Part shown: piece after piece, positions 15,673 to 25,395 of the stretch
Numbering within the stretch: position 1 is the first letter of the stretch
Layout: each line of letters begins with the position of its first letter
Source: CALNYZ01 sp942490945
GTDB lineage: Bacteria > Pseudomonadota > Gammaproteobacteria > UBA6429 > Thiohalophilaceae
Length of the DNA stretch: 64,000 nt
Reading direction: 5' to 3'
Assembly (NCBI GenBank): GCA_942490945.1
Contig: CALNYZ010000044.1
Location: 868,001-932,000 of the forward strand
The notes under the pieces: generated by a model
Database searches by the model: none
Seen by the model: the letters and a program-made list of their open reading frames with translations, nothing else
Told to the model about the DNA's origin: nothing
Translations under genes and position numbers: made by a program

Positions 15673-16995
15673 TCAGGTGTGATGGGGGTTGGAAAATTTT
15701 TCCGCCCAGACGATGGCTCCGGATAGAGACAGGGCGCCCACAATCAGGGTGACGGAGGCTTCTATCCGGGTCAGTAATTCAGGGTCGATCAATAATACCA
15801 ATCCAAGTCCCAACATCATCATGCCGGAGACCAGTTTTAAAATCCGCCCTTCTTTTTCGGTCAGCTTGCGGGACCCCAGCGTGATGGAAAAAATGATGAC
15901 GATCACCGCCAGGGGGATCACATAGATCACGTTGTACAAAGCCAGATACAGGTAGGACTCTGCGGACGACAGTTGGTTCAACGTGAGGATGCGGGTGAAT
16001 ACCATGGGAAATCCGGAAGTGCACAGGAGTTCGTAACTGTTGGCGACGATGGCCAGAATGACCGTGCCGAAAACAAGGACCGGGATGCGGGGAGCCTGGA
16101 TCAGGTTGCGGATCCGCCCGTACAGCCCGGCCTTGGCACTTTCAGGAATTGAAAGCGAGACGCCTTCGCGGAAGAAAAAGTAATCCTTGATGTTGATGGT
16201 TGCCACCCCGATGGCAACGACCGCGGTCACAATGGTGACGACGCGGATTTCTCCCAGATAAAGAAACAGGTTCAGCCACGCCGCCATGAAGGCAAAATAA
16301 ACGAGTCCTGAAAACAGGACAAAAATACCTCCCACCAGCAACATGCGTGGACGACTTCTGGCGTTGACCATCAGGCTCAAAAGAAACAGCAAAACAAAAA
16401 AAGCGCACGGATTGAATGAATCCAGCCCGGCGAGGATGAGTGTCAGCGTGGGAAGGGAATATTGTGAGGTGTCCAGCTTCCCCTCGAAAGGCAGGGGAAC
16501 GGTGTTCACCGGGGCGGGGTTGCCGGTATTTCCATTCATGTTCATCCGGCACTTAAATAGCCGGTCGCGCAGGAGACTGCCGGTTGTGCCCGTATCGTGA
16601 AACCCCATGATGAACTGGTCACAAAACGCAAAAGCGGGCACCCCCAGTTTTTCATGGCCCATCTGGCTGGCCACGCGCAGGAAGCGTTTGACATTCTCTT
16701 CGTTTTCACTCAATTCATAGGATTCCAGCTCCAGCCATTCGTATGAGCGGGTCAGGTCTTCAATGAAGGGTTTGGCCTTGCGGCAGTGGGGGCAGGTCAG
16801 GGACCAGAAAAACTGGAGTTTGATTTTTTCCGCTGGGTGGACAGGCGTTTCAATGGACGGACTGTTGGCCGGGGAAGTCACCCCCCAGGCGGGTGCCGGA
16901 ACAAGCCCCGGGAGCAGAATCATCAGGGTGATGAAAAGCCGGAAGCGGATGGATAAGTGTTGCAAAAATTTTGACACGGGATCAGCCTTGGCCAC
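15673..16995 (-). CDS. Thioredoxin-like (CPHC) / CcdA-type thiol transporter fusion
   Basis: A 440-aa membrane protein. A signal segment (about 17-38) leads to a periplasmic thioredoxin/glutaredoxin-like domain with C68-P-H-C71 in WSLTCPHCRKAKP, then six to eight membrane helices of the CcdA/DsbD core. The paired membrane cysteines are C197 in FNPCAFF and C325 in LLCTSGFP. CcdA proteins carry electrons from cytoplasmic thioredoxin to periplasmic thiols; here the periplasmic acceptor appears to be built in at the N-terminus, the reverse of DsbD, whose acceptor thioredoxin is C-terminal. Starts at GTG 16995 or GTG 16977 are both possible. A role in cytochrome maturation or disulfide reduction is inference. 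Confidence 0.83.
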   Translation of the reverse strand: MAKADPVSKFLQHLSIRFRLFITLMILLPGLVPAPAWGVTSPANSPSIETPVHPAEKIKLQFFWSLTCPHCRKAKPFIEDLTRSYEWLELESYELSENEENVKRFLRVASQMGHEKLGVPAFAFCDQFIMGFHDTGTTGSLLRDRLFKCRMNMNGNTGNPAPVNTVPLPFEGKLDTSQYSLPTLTLILAGLDSFNPCAFFVLLFLLSLMVNARSRPRMLLVGGIFVLFSGLVYFAFMAAWLNLFLYLGEIRVVTIVTAVVAIGVATINIKDYFFFREGVSLSIPESAKAGLYGRIRNLIQAPRIPVLVFGTVILAIVANSYELLCTSGFPMVFTRILTLNQLSSAESYLYLALYNVIYVIPLAVIVIIFSITLGSRKLTEKEGRILKLVSGMMMLGLGLVLLIDPELLTRIEASVTLIVGALSLSGAIVWAEKFSNPHHT

Positions 16996-17183
16996 CGCCT
17001 ACAGGAGACTTTCCGGTTTCGGCGGACAGTTGTTTTATTGTTCCGGGGAAACCGGCAAATTATTGCAAGGGGCCCAGAATGTGGGCGATATAAATTTATT
17101 GTAATCTTTTGTCCGGTTCCGGATCAACAACCCCGACCAGGGCGTTCCATAAGATTTTATCCGGATTTTACGAATTTGCCGGA

Positions 17184-19898
17184 CTATTTAGTAGCTGGAA
17201 GGTGCTGAAAAATGGTTTTCAGAAAGTGGGAGACATCAAGGGGCTTGGTGATGTAATCCTGCAGGCCAAGGTTGAGCGCCTTCTGGATATCCTTTTCCAT
17301 GGCGTTGGCGCTGAGTCCCAGAACGGGGATATGCCGGGTTGCATCCATAGCCTGCATTTGGCGGAAGAGATCCAGCCCGTTCATGTCCGGAAGGTCTATA
17401 TCCAGGAGGATCAGATCCGGTGTTTTCTCCAGGGCCGTTTCAAGACCTTCCTTTGCGGTCCCGGCGGTCACCAGTGAAATATGCGTCTGGTTTTTCAGGA
17501 TTTGCGACACCAGGTTCAAATTCGAGATATTGTCCTCAATATAAAGAATCGTGGATTTCCCGTTGTGTACAGAAGGCTGAATTTCGGGCAATCCGACGGG
17601 TGTGAAGCGTTCAGGCGATTCCACTTCCGTAGCGGCCACCGGGAGGCGCAGGGTAAAGCGGCTTCCCTGATTGGCCTTGCTTTCAACAAAAAGATCGCCC
17701 CCCATTTTGTGGGCCAGGTCATGGCTGATGGCCAGCCCGATGCCCGTTCCCGCCACCGGCGAATTCTCGGCCCCCAGCCGTTCAAAGGGTTTAAATAATT
17801 TGTGCATTTGATTCTCCGGGATGCCAAACCCCGTGTCCGTTACGGAAATTTCGATATGCTGGCCGTTGACGGTGTTACAGGTGAGGGTCACCTGCCCGTT
17901 TTCCCGATTGTATTTGATGGCATTGGTCATCAGGTTCAGGAGGATCTGTTTGACCCGGGTGAGGTCCCCGCAAATTTTATGAGGCAATGTGTCCGGTATT
18001 TCGTTGACGATTTTTATATTGTTTTCCACGGACATGGCATCGATCAGGAAAATCATCTGGTCGATGAGCGGAGGAATCGCAATCACCTCCGGAGACAGAG
18101 AGATGTCATCGGTTTCAATTCTTGAAAGATCGAGGATGTCGTTGATCAGTGCGAGCAGGTGGCCGCCGGAATTTAAAATCTGGTCCACTGAATTTTTCTG
18201 GTTTTGGGTGGTCGCAGGGTCGAAGGCCAGCAGTTGCCCAAAACCCAGGATGGCGTTCATCGGGGTCCTGAGCTCATGGCTCATCCGGGCGAGAAACTGG
18301 GATTTGGCCCGGTTGGCTTCCTCCGCCTCCCTTCGCGCTTTTTCAGTTTCCATTTCCTGGTTTTTTCGTTCGGTGATATCCCGACAGATCCCCGTGAACC
18401 ATAATTCCGTGCCCACCCAATGCTGGCTGACGGACAAATCGAGATGAAAATGGGAGCCATCCTTTTTCAGACCGACCACCTCCCGTCCGATCCCGATAAT
18501 ACGAGGTTCCCACGTGCGCATGTAACGCAGGAGATACTGGTCGTGCTGTTCCCTGTTCTCGCCGTCCATCAGGATATTGACATTTTTCCCAATGATTTCG
18601 GATTTGTGGTAACCAAAAATTCTTTCCGCGGCGGGATTGAAGCTTTGCATGATTCCTCTCTGGTCGATCGTGATGACGGCATCGACGACATTGTCCGCCA
18701 GCGTTCCCAGGAGCCGGTCTTTTTGTTCATTCAGTTTTTTCTGTTCCTCAAGAATTTTATTGGCATTGACTTTTCGGATGTAAAATTTCGTTAAAGCAAA
18801 CAAGGCGATAAACAACAGGGAAAACAGGCTCGCAAAGATAAGGATCAGGGTGTTCAGGGGGGCAAAGGCCTCATTGGCATCTACCTCCGTGGCCATGCCA
18901 AATCCCTTGTCCTCACGCCACGCCCAGGCCCCCACGACTTCCACACCCCGGTAGTCTCGATACCCTTCGGTGTTGACACCACTTTGCCCGGAGGTGGCCG
19001 ATTGCGCCATCAGGGTAAGGGGTTGTTCCGACCGGGGGGACCGGGGTACAAACCCTTCAACCGGATTACCCCCCGGGTTGCGAAGTTGAACATTGAGCAT
19101 GGACCTCATGGCCTGCGGAGGGTCCATCAGGTGGCCCGCCTTGAGATGGTTGTAGAAACGGCTTTCGGTTAATAGCAGGCCCTGTTTATCAAAGGCGTAT
19201 GTTTCCCCCGTCTCCCCAAAATGGCTGAGCGTCATCAGGCGGTTGAATTCAATTTCAGGCCGGATCCGGAATGCCAGGACAGCCACAACCTCACCTGCCG
19301 TATTTTGAACCGGGACCGCCACGAACATGGTGGGAAAATCGGGATGAAATGTTCCGTCAATGTCGGGAAGTGGAATTTCACTCTTAAAGGGCAGGGTGAC
19401 GAGCGGCTGACCCGCCAGCGCCCGTTTTGGGAAATCGTTTTTCTTTACCAGTGTATGGGTTCCTGTGGCGCCATTGAGGAGCGCCAGTAATTGGTAGGAG
19501 TTTCTGTCGAAAAGTACAAAGCCGATAAAATCGTATTTTGCTGAGGCCTTGCGCAATTGTTCCTGCAGGAATTTTGCTTCGGGAATGTTCAGCAACTTGG
19601 TTGCCGGCCATTCCTCGCCATTTGTTTTTTTTACCAGGGACAGAATGTTTTGGTGAATTCCATGACCCTGTGCCAACACCTGCGCATCCTTGATTTTATC
19701 CTGCCACCACAGGTCCACGGCTTCCATGTTGGTTGTCAGAGTCGCCTGAAGGTGTTGTTCCAGGTTGTGTTTCATTTCCCGTTTCACAACGCCGTACCCC
19801 CAGACCGCAATCAGAATTAATGCCAGTAACCCCAGGTTCAGGGCAATCACCACTCTGTTCGTCTGCCATTTAGGGAAAACCGGAGCTTTTGGGGGCAT
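17184..19898 (-). CDS. Hybrid sensor histidine kinase (dCache-PAS-HisKA-HATPase-receiver)
   Basis: A 904-aa inner-membrane kinase with its own receiver. TM1 (about 17-37) and TM2 (about 355-378) flank a long extracytoplasmic double-Cache-like domain. Then come a PAS domain (about 405-525), HisKA with H541 in RMSHELRTPMNAI, HATPase_c with NLMTNAIKYN, DTGFGIP and GTGIGLAI, and a C-terminal receiver with phospho-acceptor D833 in ILLDIDLPDMNG. The ATG at 19898 is preferred; an upstream in-frame start at 19994 would add 32 polar residues before TM1. The gene is divergent from another dCache kinase at 20245, whose catalytic core is a close relative. The phosphotransfer partner is not evident. Confidence 0.9.
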   Translation of the reverse strand: MPPKAPVFPKWQTNRVVIALNLGLLALILIAVWGYGVVKREMKHNLEQHLQATLTTNMEAVDLWWQDKIKDAQVLAQGHGIHQNILSLVKKTNGEEWPATKLLNIPEAKFLQEQLRKASAKYDFIGFVLFDRNSYQLLALLNGATGTHTLVKKNDFPKRALAGQPLVTLPFKSEIPLPDIDGTFHPDFPTMFVAVPVQNTAGEVVAVLAFRIRPEIEFNRLMTLSHFGETGETYAFDKQGLLLTESRFYNHLKAGHLMDPPQAMRSMLNVQLRNPGGNPVEGFVPRSPRSEQPLTLMAQSATSGQSGVNTEGYRDYRGVEVVGAWAWREDKGFGMATEVDANEAFAPLNTLILIFASLFSLLFIALFALTKFYIRKVNANKILEEQKKLNEQKDRLLGTLADNVVDAVITIDQRGIMQSFNPAAERIFGYHKSEIIGKNVNILMDGENREQHDQYLLRYMRTWEPRIIGIGREVVGLKKDGSHFHLDLSVSQHWVGTELWFTGICRDITERKNQEMETEKARREAEEANRAKSQFLARMSHELRTPMNAILGFGQLLAFDPATTQNQKNSVDQILNSGGHLLALINDILDLSRIETDDISLSPEVIAIPPLIDQMIFLIDAMSVENNIKIVNEIPDTLPHKICGDLTRVKQILLNLMTNAIKYNRENGQVTLTCNTVNGQHIEISVTDTGFGIPENQMHKLFKPFERLGAENSPVAGTGIGLAISHDLAHKMGGDLFVESKANQGSRFTLRLPVAATEVESPERFTPVGLPEIQPSVHNGKSTILYIEDNISNLNLVSQILKNQTHISLVTAGTAKEGLETALEKTPDLILLDIDLPDMNGLDLFRQMQAMDATRHIPVLGLSANAMEKDIQKALNLGLQDYITKPLDVSHFLKTIFQHLPATK

Positions 19899-20244
19899 AA
19901 AAATTTTTCCTGGGTGTCTATCTGAAAATAGAGGTCTTCGTATGAACTTTAGGTTAACGGCAAAACTATTAAAGTGAAGGGAAAAGTAACCCAAAAAAAT
20001 ATAATAAAAATAAAGGGTTACGGGGTGTGTTGCCTGTCGGGCGGCAATGACGGTCTCAACTCACCTGATTTTCTCGACAGGAATTCGACCACCGGGAAGC
20101 CCTTGCCTGAAAACCCCGAAATTTTGGATGTTTATGAAATATGGAAACAGCCAAAAACATTGACCCAAAATAACGCCAATCCATTAGAATGGAATGGGTA
20201 TCGAGAGCTTAACATTATGATTTGAATGAACTTTTACGTTGGCT
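19899..20244. promoter_or_regulatory. Divergent promoter region between two sensor kinases
   Basis: No gene is seen. It contains an inverted repeat GTAACCC (19986-19992) and GGGTTAC (20015-20021) around a very AT-rich 22-nt spacer, a plausible binding site for a regulator of either kinase. No clear -35/-10 pair could be assigned. Confidence 0.35.
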
Positions 20245-22254
20245 ATGAAAATCTGGCAACGCTTCACCATTCTGATCGTTATTCTGATCTCCATCATTTG
20301 CCTGTCAGAATTTCTCCTGCTACAGGCCACCCGGGATACGCTCAAAAACCAGATCGGGAACGAAACACTACACATTGCGAAGAAAACCCTGGGCATCATG
20401 CTGGCTCAATTGAATTCCAGGATCGATCAGGTTCGGGCTTTCACGTCATCCCTTGGACTTGAAGGAAAAAGCCGGGATTCGAATGTCAGGTTTGAAAAAA
20501 TGCCGGATAGGGCAAGTTATATCCAAAGGGTGGATGAAGACTGGATAAAAGGCAGGAAGACTGCGGAGATCGAAGCTGTTCTCAACAGTGACTTGTCCCG
20601 GTCGTTCAGGAGTTACCTGGAATATTATCGAACAGAGTACGGGTTCCCATTGTTCAATGAATTATTCGCCACGAACCGGTACGGTGCCGTGACCGGTGCC
20701 GAGCCGAGGACCTCTGACTTTTTTCAGGCAGACGAGGAATGGTTTCAAAATACCCTGAAAAGTAAAACCGGATGGGTGGACGCGGTGGAGTTTGACGAGA
20801 GTTCCCGCGCCTTTGCCCTGAATTCCAATCTGAAGGTCAACAGCCCGGACGGAACGCTCCAGGGTGTTCTGCGGGTTGGAATAAACCTCAAGGGTATTGA
20901 GGCCATGATCGCCCTCGCCCGGTCTGATTCCATTTACAAAAATATCGAAGTGACTTTGGTCGACAGCAAGGGGAGGGTACTGTTCAGCAAAGGGGGCGGG
21001 TCCGCAGGAGAAGACAACAAGGCCGGGAGTGAGTTGATGTTTGGGGCGAATCTCTCAGCGCGCGAGCCGGTTTCCAGGGTAATCCTCGGAGAAAGCGGGT
21101 TTGTGGAATATGAACGGGATGGAACCCGTTATCTGAGTTCGTTCACTATGTCCGCGGCAGATTTTGGGTTGAAGGAAGTTCGATGGGGGTTGATCGTAGA
21201 CATCAGGCTTGATGAGGTGTATGCCCCGGTGACGGAACTTGAAAAGGGATTTTTCCTGACCATTTTGGCGTCCCTTGTCATTACCGCGATTATGGGAACC
21301 CTTTTGCTCTTCTCCATCATCAAGCCGATTTATTCCCTTCGCGACGCAAGCACTGCGCTGGCGGAAGGCCGGATGCAGAAAAATGTGGGGATTGACCGTA
21401 ATGATGAGATCGGGGAACTGTCCCGGTCCTTCAATATAATGGCGGAAAAAATAGTCCACCAGAAAAGGGACCTGGAAGAACGGGTGAAAGAACGAACGCG
21501 CGAATTGTTTCATGCCAAAGAAGCGGCCGAGGCGGCGAGCCAGGCCAAATCCCATTTCCTCGCACGCATGAGCCATGAATTACGCACTCCCCTGAACGCC
21601 ATCCTTGGGTTTTCCCAGCTAATGATTATGGACAGGAAAACGCCATTAAGTGATCCACAAAGGGAAAATGTACAAATGATTTTCACTTCCGGCGAGCACC
21701 TGCTCGAACTCATCAATGAGGTCCTGGACCTGGCCAAGATTGAATCCGGTAATTTGGGGCTGGTCATTCAGTCCGTGGAGTTGACGCCCATTGTCGAAGA
21801 GGTCATATCAGTGTCCCGGCCATCGGCAGATAAAAATCAGGTCACGATCAATTTTCAAAATAACCTGGATGAAGAAGTTTATGTCGAGGCAGATCCGCTT
21901 CGCCTCAAACAGGCCCACCTGAACCTGGTTTCAAACGCTATTAAATTTAACAAGCCGCATGGGTCCGTGGATATTTGTATTGAGCCACTGAACGATCACA
22001 AGGTCCGCCTGAGCGTCCGCGATACGGGAAGTGGAATTCCCGATGAAAAAATGGACAAACTGTTTACGCCTTTCGAGCGTTTGACAGAACAACCCGAGTC
22101 AATTCCGGGAACCGGAATCGGGTTGACCATCTCCCTGCAACTCGTCGAAATGATGGGAGGGACCATCCATGTTGAAAATGTGTATGGGGAAGGTTGCTGT
22201 TTCAGTATCGAGTTGCCCCGGTCGAGGAGGGGGGAGATGGGCGAAGAACAATAG
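20245..22254 (+). CDS. dCache-HAMP sensor histidine kinase
   Basis: A 669-aa inner-membrane kinase: TM1 (about 5-25), extracytoplasmic double-Cache domain (about 30-330), TM2 (about 335-358), HAMP (about 358-412), short coiled coil, HisKA with H444 in RMSHELRTPLNAI, and HATPase_c with NLVSNAIKFN, DTGSGIP and GTGIGLTI. It lacks the PAS and receiver domains of its divergent neighbour, but the catalytic halves are clearly related. ATG at 20245 is chosen over an in-frame TTG two codons earlier. The dCache region suggests a small-molecule ligand in the periplasm. Confidence 0.9.
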   Translation: MKIWQRFTILIVILISIICLSEFLLLQATRDTLKNQIGNETLHIAKKTLGIMLAQLNSRIDQVRAFTSSLGLEGKSRDSNVRFEKMPDRASYIQRVDEDWIKGRKTAEIEAVLNSDLSRSFRSYLEYYRTEYGFPLFNELFATNRYGAVTGAEPRTSDFFQADEEWFQNTLKSKTGWVDAVEFDESSRAFALNSNLKVNSPDGTLQGVLRVGINLKGIEAMIALARSDSIYKNIEVTLVDSKGRVLFSKGGGSAGEDNKAGSELMFGANLSAREPVSRVILGESGFVEYERDGTRYLSSFTMSAADFGLKEVRWGLIVDIRLDEVYAPVTELEKGFFLTILASLVITAIMGTLLLFSIIKPIYSLRDASTALAEGRMQKNVGIDRNDEIGELSRSFNIMAEKIVHQKRDLEERVKERTRELFHAKEAAEAASQAKSHFLARMSHELRTPLNAILGFSQLMIMDRKTPLSDPQRENVQMIFTSGEHLLELINEVLDLAKIESGNLGLVIQSVELTPIVEEVISVSRPSADKNQVTINFQNNLDEEVYVEADPLRLKQAHLNLVSNAIKFNKPHGSVDICIEPLNDHKVRLSVRDTGSGIPDEKMDKLFTPFERLTEQPESIPGTGIGLTISLQLVEMMGGTIHVENVYGEGCCFSIELPRSRRGEMGEEQ

Positions 22255-22323
22255 GCCGACGCCCATGGTCCGGATCCCGGTTCGTTCCCCAGAAGCATTT
22301 GCCGGTTTTTAAAGGTTCTCTCC

Positions 22324-23751
22324 CTAGAACCTGAACGTGAGCATGCTCCCGAGATAGGTGATGTCGCCCGCCGGCGGGTTTTCCTTGATAAAATTCCCGG
22401 CATCGAAATACACAAAAATTCCTTTCAAGTCCACGTGCGGGTTGAAAGTGTATTTCACTTCAAGCTCTGGCTGGGTGCCAACGTAACGTGCGCGGCTGGT
22501 TGCGCCGGTTCTCAGGAGCCCGTTTCCTATCGAGTAGATCCCGTCGTCCAGGCTGTCGCGCCAGATAAATTCCGTGCTGATGGTGGCGGACCAGTGCCGG
22601 TCGAGCACGAAGTTGATTCTGGGGTGAAGGTCCCGCTGGTTGATCAGGCCCGTGGCCGCAAGCTGGCTGATGTGTTTGCCTTTTGGGAAAAACGGATTGA
22701 ATGAATTCAGTTCGCCGTCGTTGCGGTCGTCGTCACCACTGTAGATATCCGCCCGCAAGCTCAGCCTCAGGGACCTTTTTTCCCCGAAACGAAAGGTATA
22801 GCCTGTGTCCGAGGCGAGGGCGTAGGCCTTGATGTTCAGGCTGTTGAATTTGCCAAACTGGTAGAGGAACTCGAAGTTGTAGTCCAATCCATGTGTCTTT
22901 CCCCAAAGGCGTGTGCCGACGGTATGGCGTAATTCATCCGCTGTCCCCTGGTCGAAGGCGCCCCGTTGCCGGTGATCGCCCAGGTAGTACAGGTCCACGT
23001 TCAGCGGAATTCCCTTCAGGTTGTAGACGCTGTAAACGCCCCAGACAGTTTGCCCGTCGGTCGACTCGTCGTCGAAATAACCGGGATCGAGCCCTACCGG
23101 GCGCGCACCGAAAATGCGGACATCCAGGTTGTTCCAGCGCAGGATGCCCATGGCGGCGTCGTGACTGAGGCGCATGTTGGGCCGTTCACGGTAATTGAAA
23201 AAACGTCGGGAACCGAAGATGATCTCCTGCCGCCCGGCAAGGACGGTAAAGGATTTCTTTTCCTGACTGCCAAGAAAACGGAAATCTGCAAACGCCTGAT
23301 GGAGGTCGAAGCGGTCTTCATCGACGCCACGGGACCCTCCCACCCGTCCCGCTTCAATGCCGCTCATGAATTGCGTGAATACCCGGAACCGGTCGCCGAC
23401 CCGAAGGTCACCATGGAGCAACCACCTTTGCAGGTAATAGCCATTCGAATCCTGCGGGCCCAGGCCCCAGTCGTTATTGTCGATATATTCGAAATGCTGG
23501 CGCGTTTCACCGCCAAACGACAGGAACGTATTGCCGGACTCATTGAGCGGAATGTATTTGATCGGATCAAACCAGTCGGTGCGCCTGGCGGGGTCTTTCA
23601 GGAATATGTAGTTTTCCTTGTCACGGGACGGGTTGAAAGCCGGGCGCTTGAATTCGCTTTCCTGGGCAAATCCTTGACTATTGATTAAAATCGGAAGGAG
23701 TAGAGCCGGTAGCAGGAGGCCGCGCGTCCGGCCCCAAAAATGTCTCAACAT
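22324..23751 (-). CDS. Outer-membrane beta-barrel of the alginate-export family
   Basis: A 475-aa outer-membrane protein. A signal peptide (about 10-30, ending SQGFAQES) is followed by alternating polar/hydrophobic strands typical of an AlgE-type 16-18-strand barrel, ending in the C-terminal aromatic FRF. Family features include SFGGETRQHFEYIDN and GRQEIIFGSRRFFN. No alginate synthesis genes are near, and many members of this family act as general or substrate-specific porins, so the true substrate is unknown. Start ATG at 23751 has an AGG ribosome site; a start at 23784 is possible. Confidence 0.85.
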   Translation of the reverse strand: MLRHFWGRTRGLLLPALLLPILINSQGFAQESEFKRPAFNPSRDKENYIFLKDPARRTDWFDPIKYIPLNESGNTFLSFGGETRQHFEYIDNNDWGLGPQDSNGYYLQRWLLHGDLRVGDRFRVFTQFMSGIEAGRVGGSRGVDEDRFDLHQAFADFRFLGSQEKKSFTVLAGRQEIIFGSRRFFNYRERPNMRLSHDAAMGILRWNNLDVRIFGARPVGLDPGYFDDESTDGQTVWGVYSVYNLKGIPLNVDLYYLGDHRQRGAFDQGTADELRHTVGTRLWGKTHGLDYNFEFLYQFGKFNSLNIKAYALASDTGYTFRFGEKRSLRLSLRADIYSGDDDRNDGELNSFNPFFPKGKHISQLAATGLINQRDLHPRINFVLDRHWSATISTEFIWRDSLDDGIYSIGNGLLRTGATSRARYVGTQPELEVKYTFNPHVDLKGIFVYFDAGNFIKENPPAGDITYLGSMLTFRF

Positions 23752-24147
23752 CAAAACCTGTTTCGGGTAAAAATTAAAATGCACTATAAACGAACCCGGG
23801 AGTTGTTAATCTTTTGCCCAGAAATCCGGCCCGGTAGGGTATTTTTGATAATTCCGACCTTGTTTGCAAGGATAGGGGCTTTAATTACAGACGGGAACAT
23901 GGGGTATGGCTTCTGGTTCTACTGCACATAGTTTGAAACACGACTTCAGTTGTGTTTTTTTTCAGAGGAAGGCTCTTATTTTAGTGGATACCCGGCTCAA
24001 AGCCCCTTGGATGAGAAAGGGTAGGAAATGGTAAAAGTAACGTAAAATAATGAAAAACGTCTCAACAATGGAATATTTTGTAAAATGCAATTCCGGTTTT
24101 TTATATGCGTAAAAAAAAACAATTGTAGTATGAGGGGGTAAAGTGAA
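23752..24147. other. Intergenic region with a structured, terminator-bearing leader
   Basis: No protein gene. A small perfect hairpin CCTTG-TTTG-CAAGG (23858-23871) and a terminator-like hairpin at 23936-23962 lie on the + strand although no + strand gene precedes them. This may be a small RNA or an attenuator upstream of the DUF1566 gene. I could not match it to a riboswitch family by eye. Confidence 0.35.
23936..23962 (+). terminator. Orphan intrinsic-terminator hairpin
   Basis: A 9-bp stem AAACACGAC / GTTGTGTTT (one G-U pair) with a TTCA loop is followed directly by a run of eight T. It is oriented to end a rightward transcript, but the preceding gene runs leftward, so the transcript it ends is unidentified. 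Confidence 0.6.
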
Positions 24148-24735
24148 ATGATAAAGTCCTTCCCGGCGCTATCCATGTTCTGTTTTGTTTTGCTTGTTGT
24201 GGCAGGCATTACGTCTCCCGTGTTTTCTGCCTCGGCCTGGGACCCGGACCGCGAGGCCTATGAGGCCCCGGAATACACGTCGCCTCCTAAGGCACCCCGG
24301 CCACCGAGTTCACTCCAGGACAACGGCAATGGCATTATTCTGGATACCGCCAACCACCTGATGTGGACGAAAAAAGACAGCTATGCCGACCTCCATCGGT
24401 GTGTGGACTGGAGGGAAGCAAAGGAGTATGTCGGAGATTTGAAGACGGGCGGCTTCGATGATTGGAGAATGCCCACGGCCAAGGAGTTGTTGACCCTTTA
24501 CGATCCTCACGAGGATAATATTCTGGCGTGGGACAGCAATCCGGAGTACCCGCTTTCACTCAGCGCCCTGTTCTCTGAAGGTGCGGCCTATTGGTACTGG
24601 ACCAATGAATGCGGAAAAATGCCGCTCACGAAGGAATGCGCCAAGACGGTCTATTTTTTTAACGGGGAAGTACAGGTGAGAAGGAAGGAGTTGTGCAACA
24701 ATGGGGGTGTTCGCGCTGTTCGCAAACAGGATTGA
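24148..24735 (+). CDS. Secreted DUF1566 (Lcl-like) domain protein
   Basis: A 195-aa exported protein with a signal peptide (about 8-30) and a DUF1566 domain (about 60-193) recognisable by NHLMWTKKD, GGFDDWRMPTAKEL and the closing GGVRAVR. Four cysteines in the second half could form disulfides. DUF1566 occurs in surface or secreted proteins, some of them adhesins. The upstream leader contains a terminator-like hairpin that might attenuate expression. Confidence 0.82.
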   Translation: MIKSFPALSMFCFVLLVVAGITSPVFSASAWDPDREAYEAPEYTSPPKAPRPPSSLQDNGNGIILDTANHLMWTKKDSYADLHRCVDWREAKEYVGDLKTGGFDDWRMPTAKELLTLYDPHEDNILAWDSNPEYPLSLSALFSEGAAYWYWTNECGKMPLTKECAKTVYFFNGEVQVRRKELCNNGGVRAVRKQD

Positions 24736-24798
24736 CATCGGCGGCCCGCCGCGCCAGCATCGGTCGATAGTCCCCCGGAGGCCGATCATCCTCTCCCG

Positions 24799-25395
24799 CT
24801 ATTTCGCCGGCGTTTCCCCAGGCCCTTCTCCGGTTGCCATGGGCGTCCTGTCCTGAACAGGCTTTCCTGATTCCTTCAAAAACTGATGGTAGCTGTTGCG
24901 GACGTGTTTCACCAGATCGTTCTCCGGGCCAAATCTTTTTTCCAGAATCTGAATGGCCCGGATGTAAGCCGCTTCTGCCTGATTGTGGAGCCCTCGGACA
25001 CGGTAATTTTCTGCCAGATTGTTCAAGCTTGCCGCCACATTGGGATGATCCGGACCCAGCAGTTTTTCATCCAATGCGATAACGCGAAGAATCATGATCT
25101 CCGCCTCGGAAAACTTGGCCTGGATATTATAAACCTGAACGAGATCCGTCAGCGTTCTGTGGAGTCTGGGATCGCCCTCGGGAAAATGTTCGGCCTTTTT
25201 CAGGGTGGAGAGCAAAATGTTTTCCGCCTCCGCAATATTTCCCTGATTGAACTGTTCGATGGCTTGGTCGCGGCTACTTTCCCAATCCTGGTTTTTGAAT
25301 AAATATTTGGAAAAAAACAGGGCGGACCCGGCCACCAGAACCACCAGAGCGACTCCCTTGATCCAGTAAGATGAGGATGATTTCTTGTCAGACAC
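24799..25395 (-). CDS. Membrane-anchored TPR protein
   Basis: A 198-aa protein with an N-terminal membrane anchor (about 11-32) and three to four tetratricopeptide repeats of kinesin-light-chain type (about 40-160, including LGPDHPNVAASLNNLAENY). The C-terminal 25 residues are disordered and Pro/Gly-rich. Its start overlaps the end of the upstream membrane-protein gene by eight bases, so it is the third gene of a PrsW-DUF-TPR operon. A scaffold role at the membrane is likely; partners are unknown. Confidence 0.82.
   Translation of the reverse strand: MSDKKSSSSYWIKGVALVVLVAGSALFFSKYLFKNQDWESSRDQAIEQFNQGNIAEAENILLSTLKKAEHFPEGDPRLHRTLTDLVQVYNIQAKFSEAEIMILRVIALDEKLLGPDHPNVAASLNNLAENYRVRGLHNQAEAAYIRAIQILEKRFGPENDLVKHVRNSYHQFLKESGKPVQDRTPMATGEGPGETPAK

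Noticed and set aside
23752..24147. Known riboswitch in the DUF1566 leader
   Set aside because: I compared it by eye with cyclic-di-GMP, fluoride, glycine and preQ1 consensus cores and saw no match, so only hairpins are reported.
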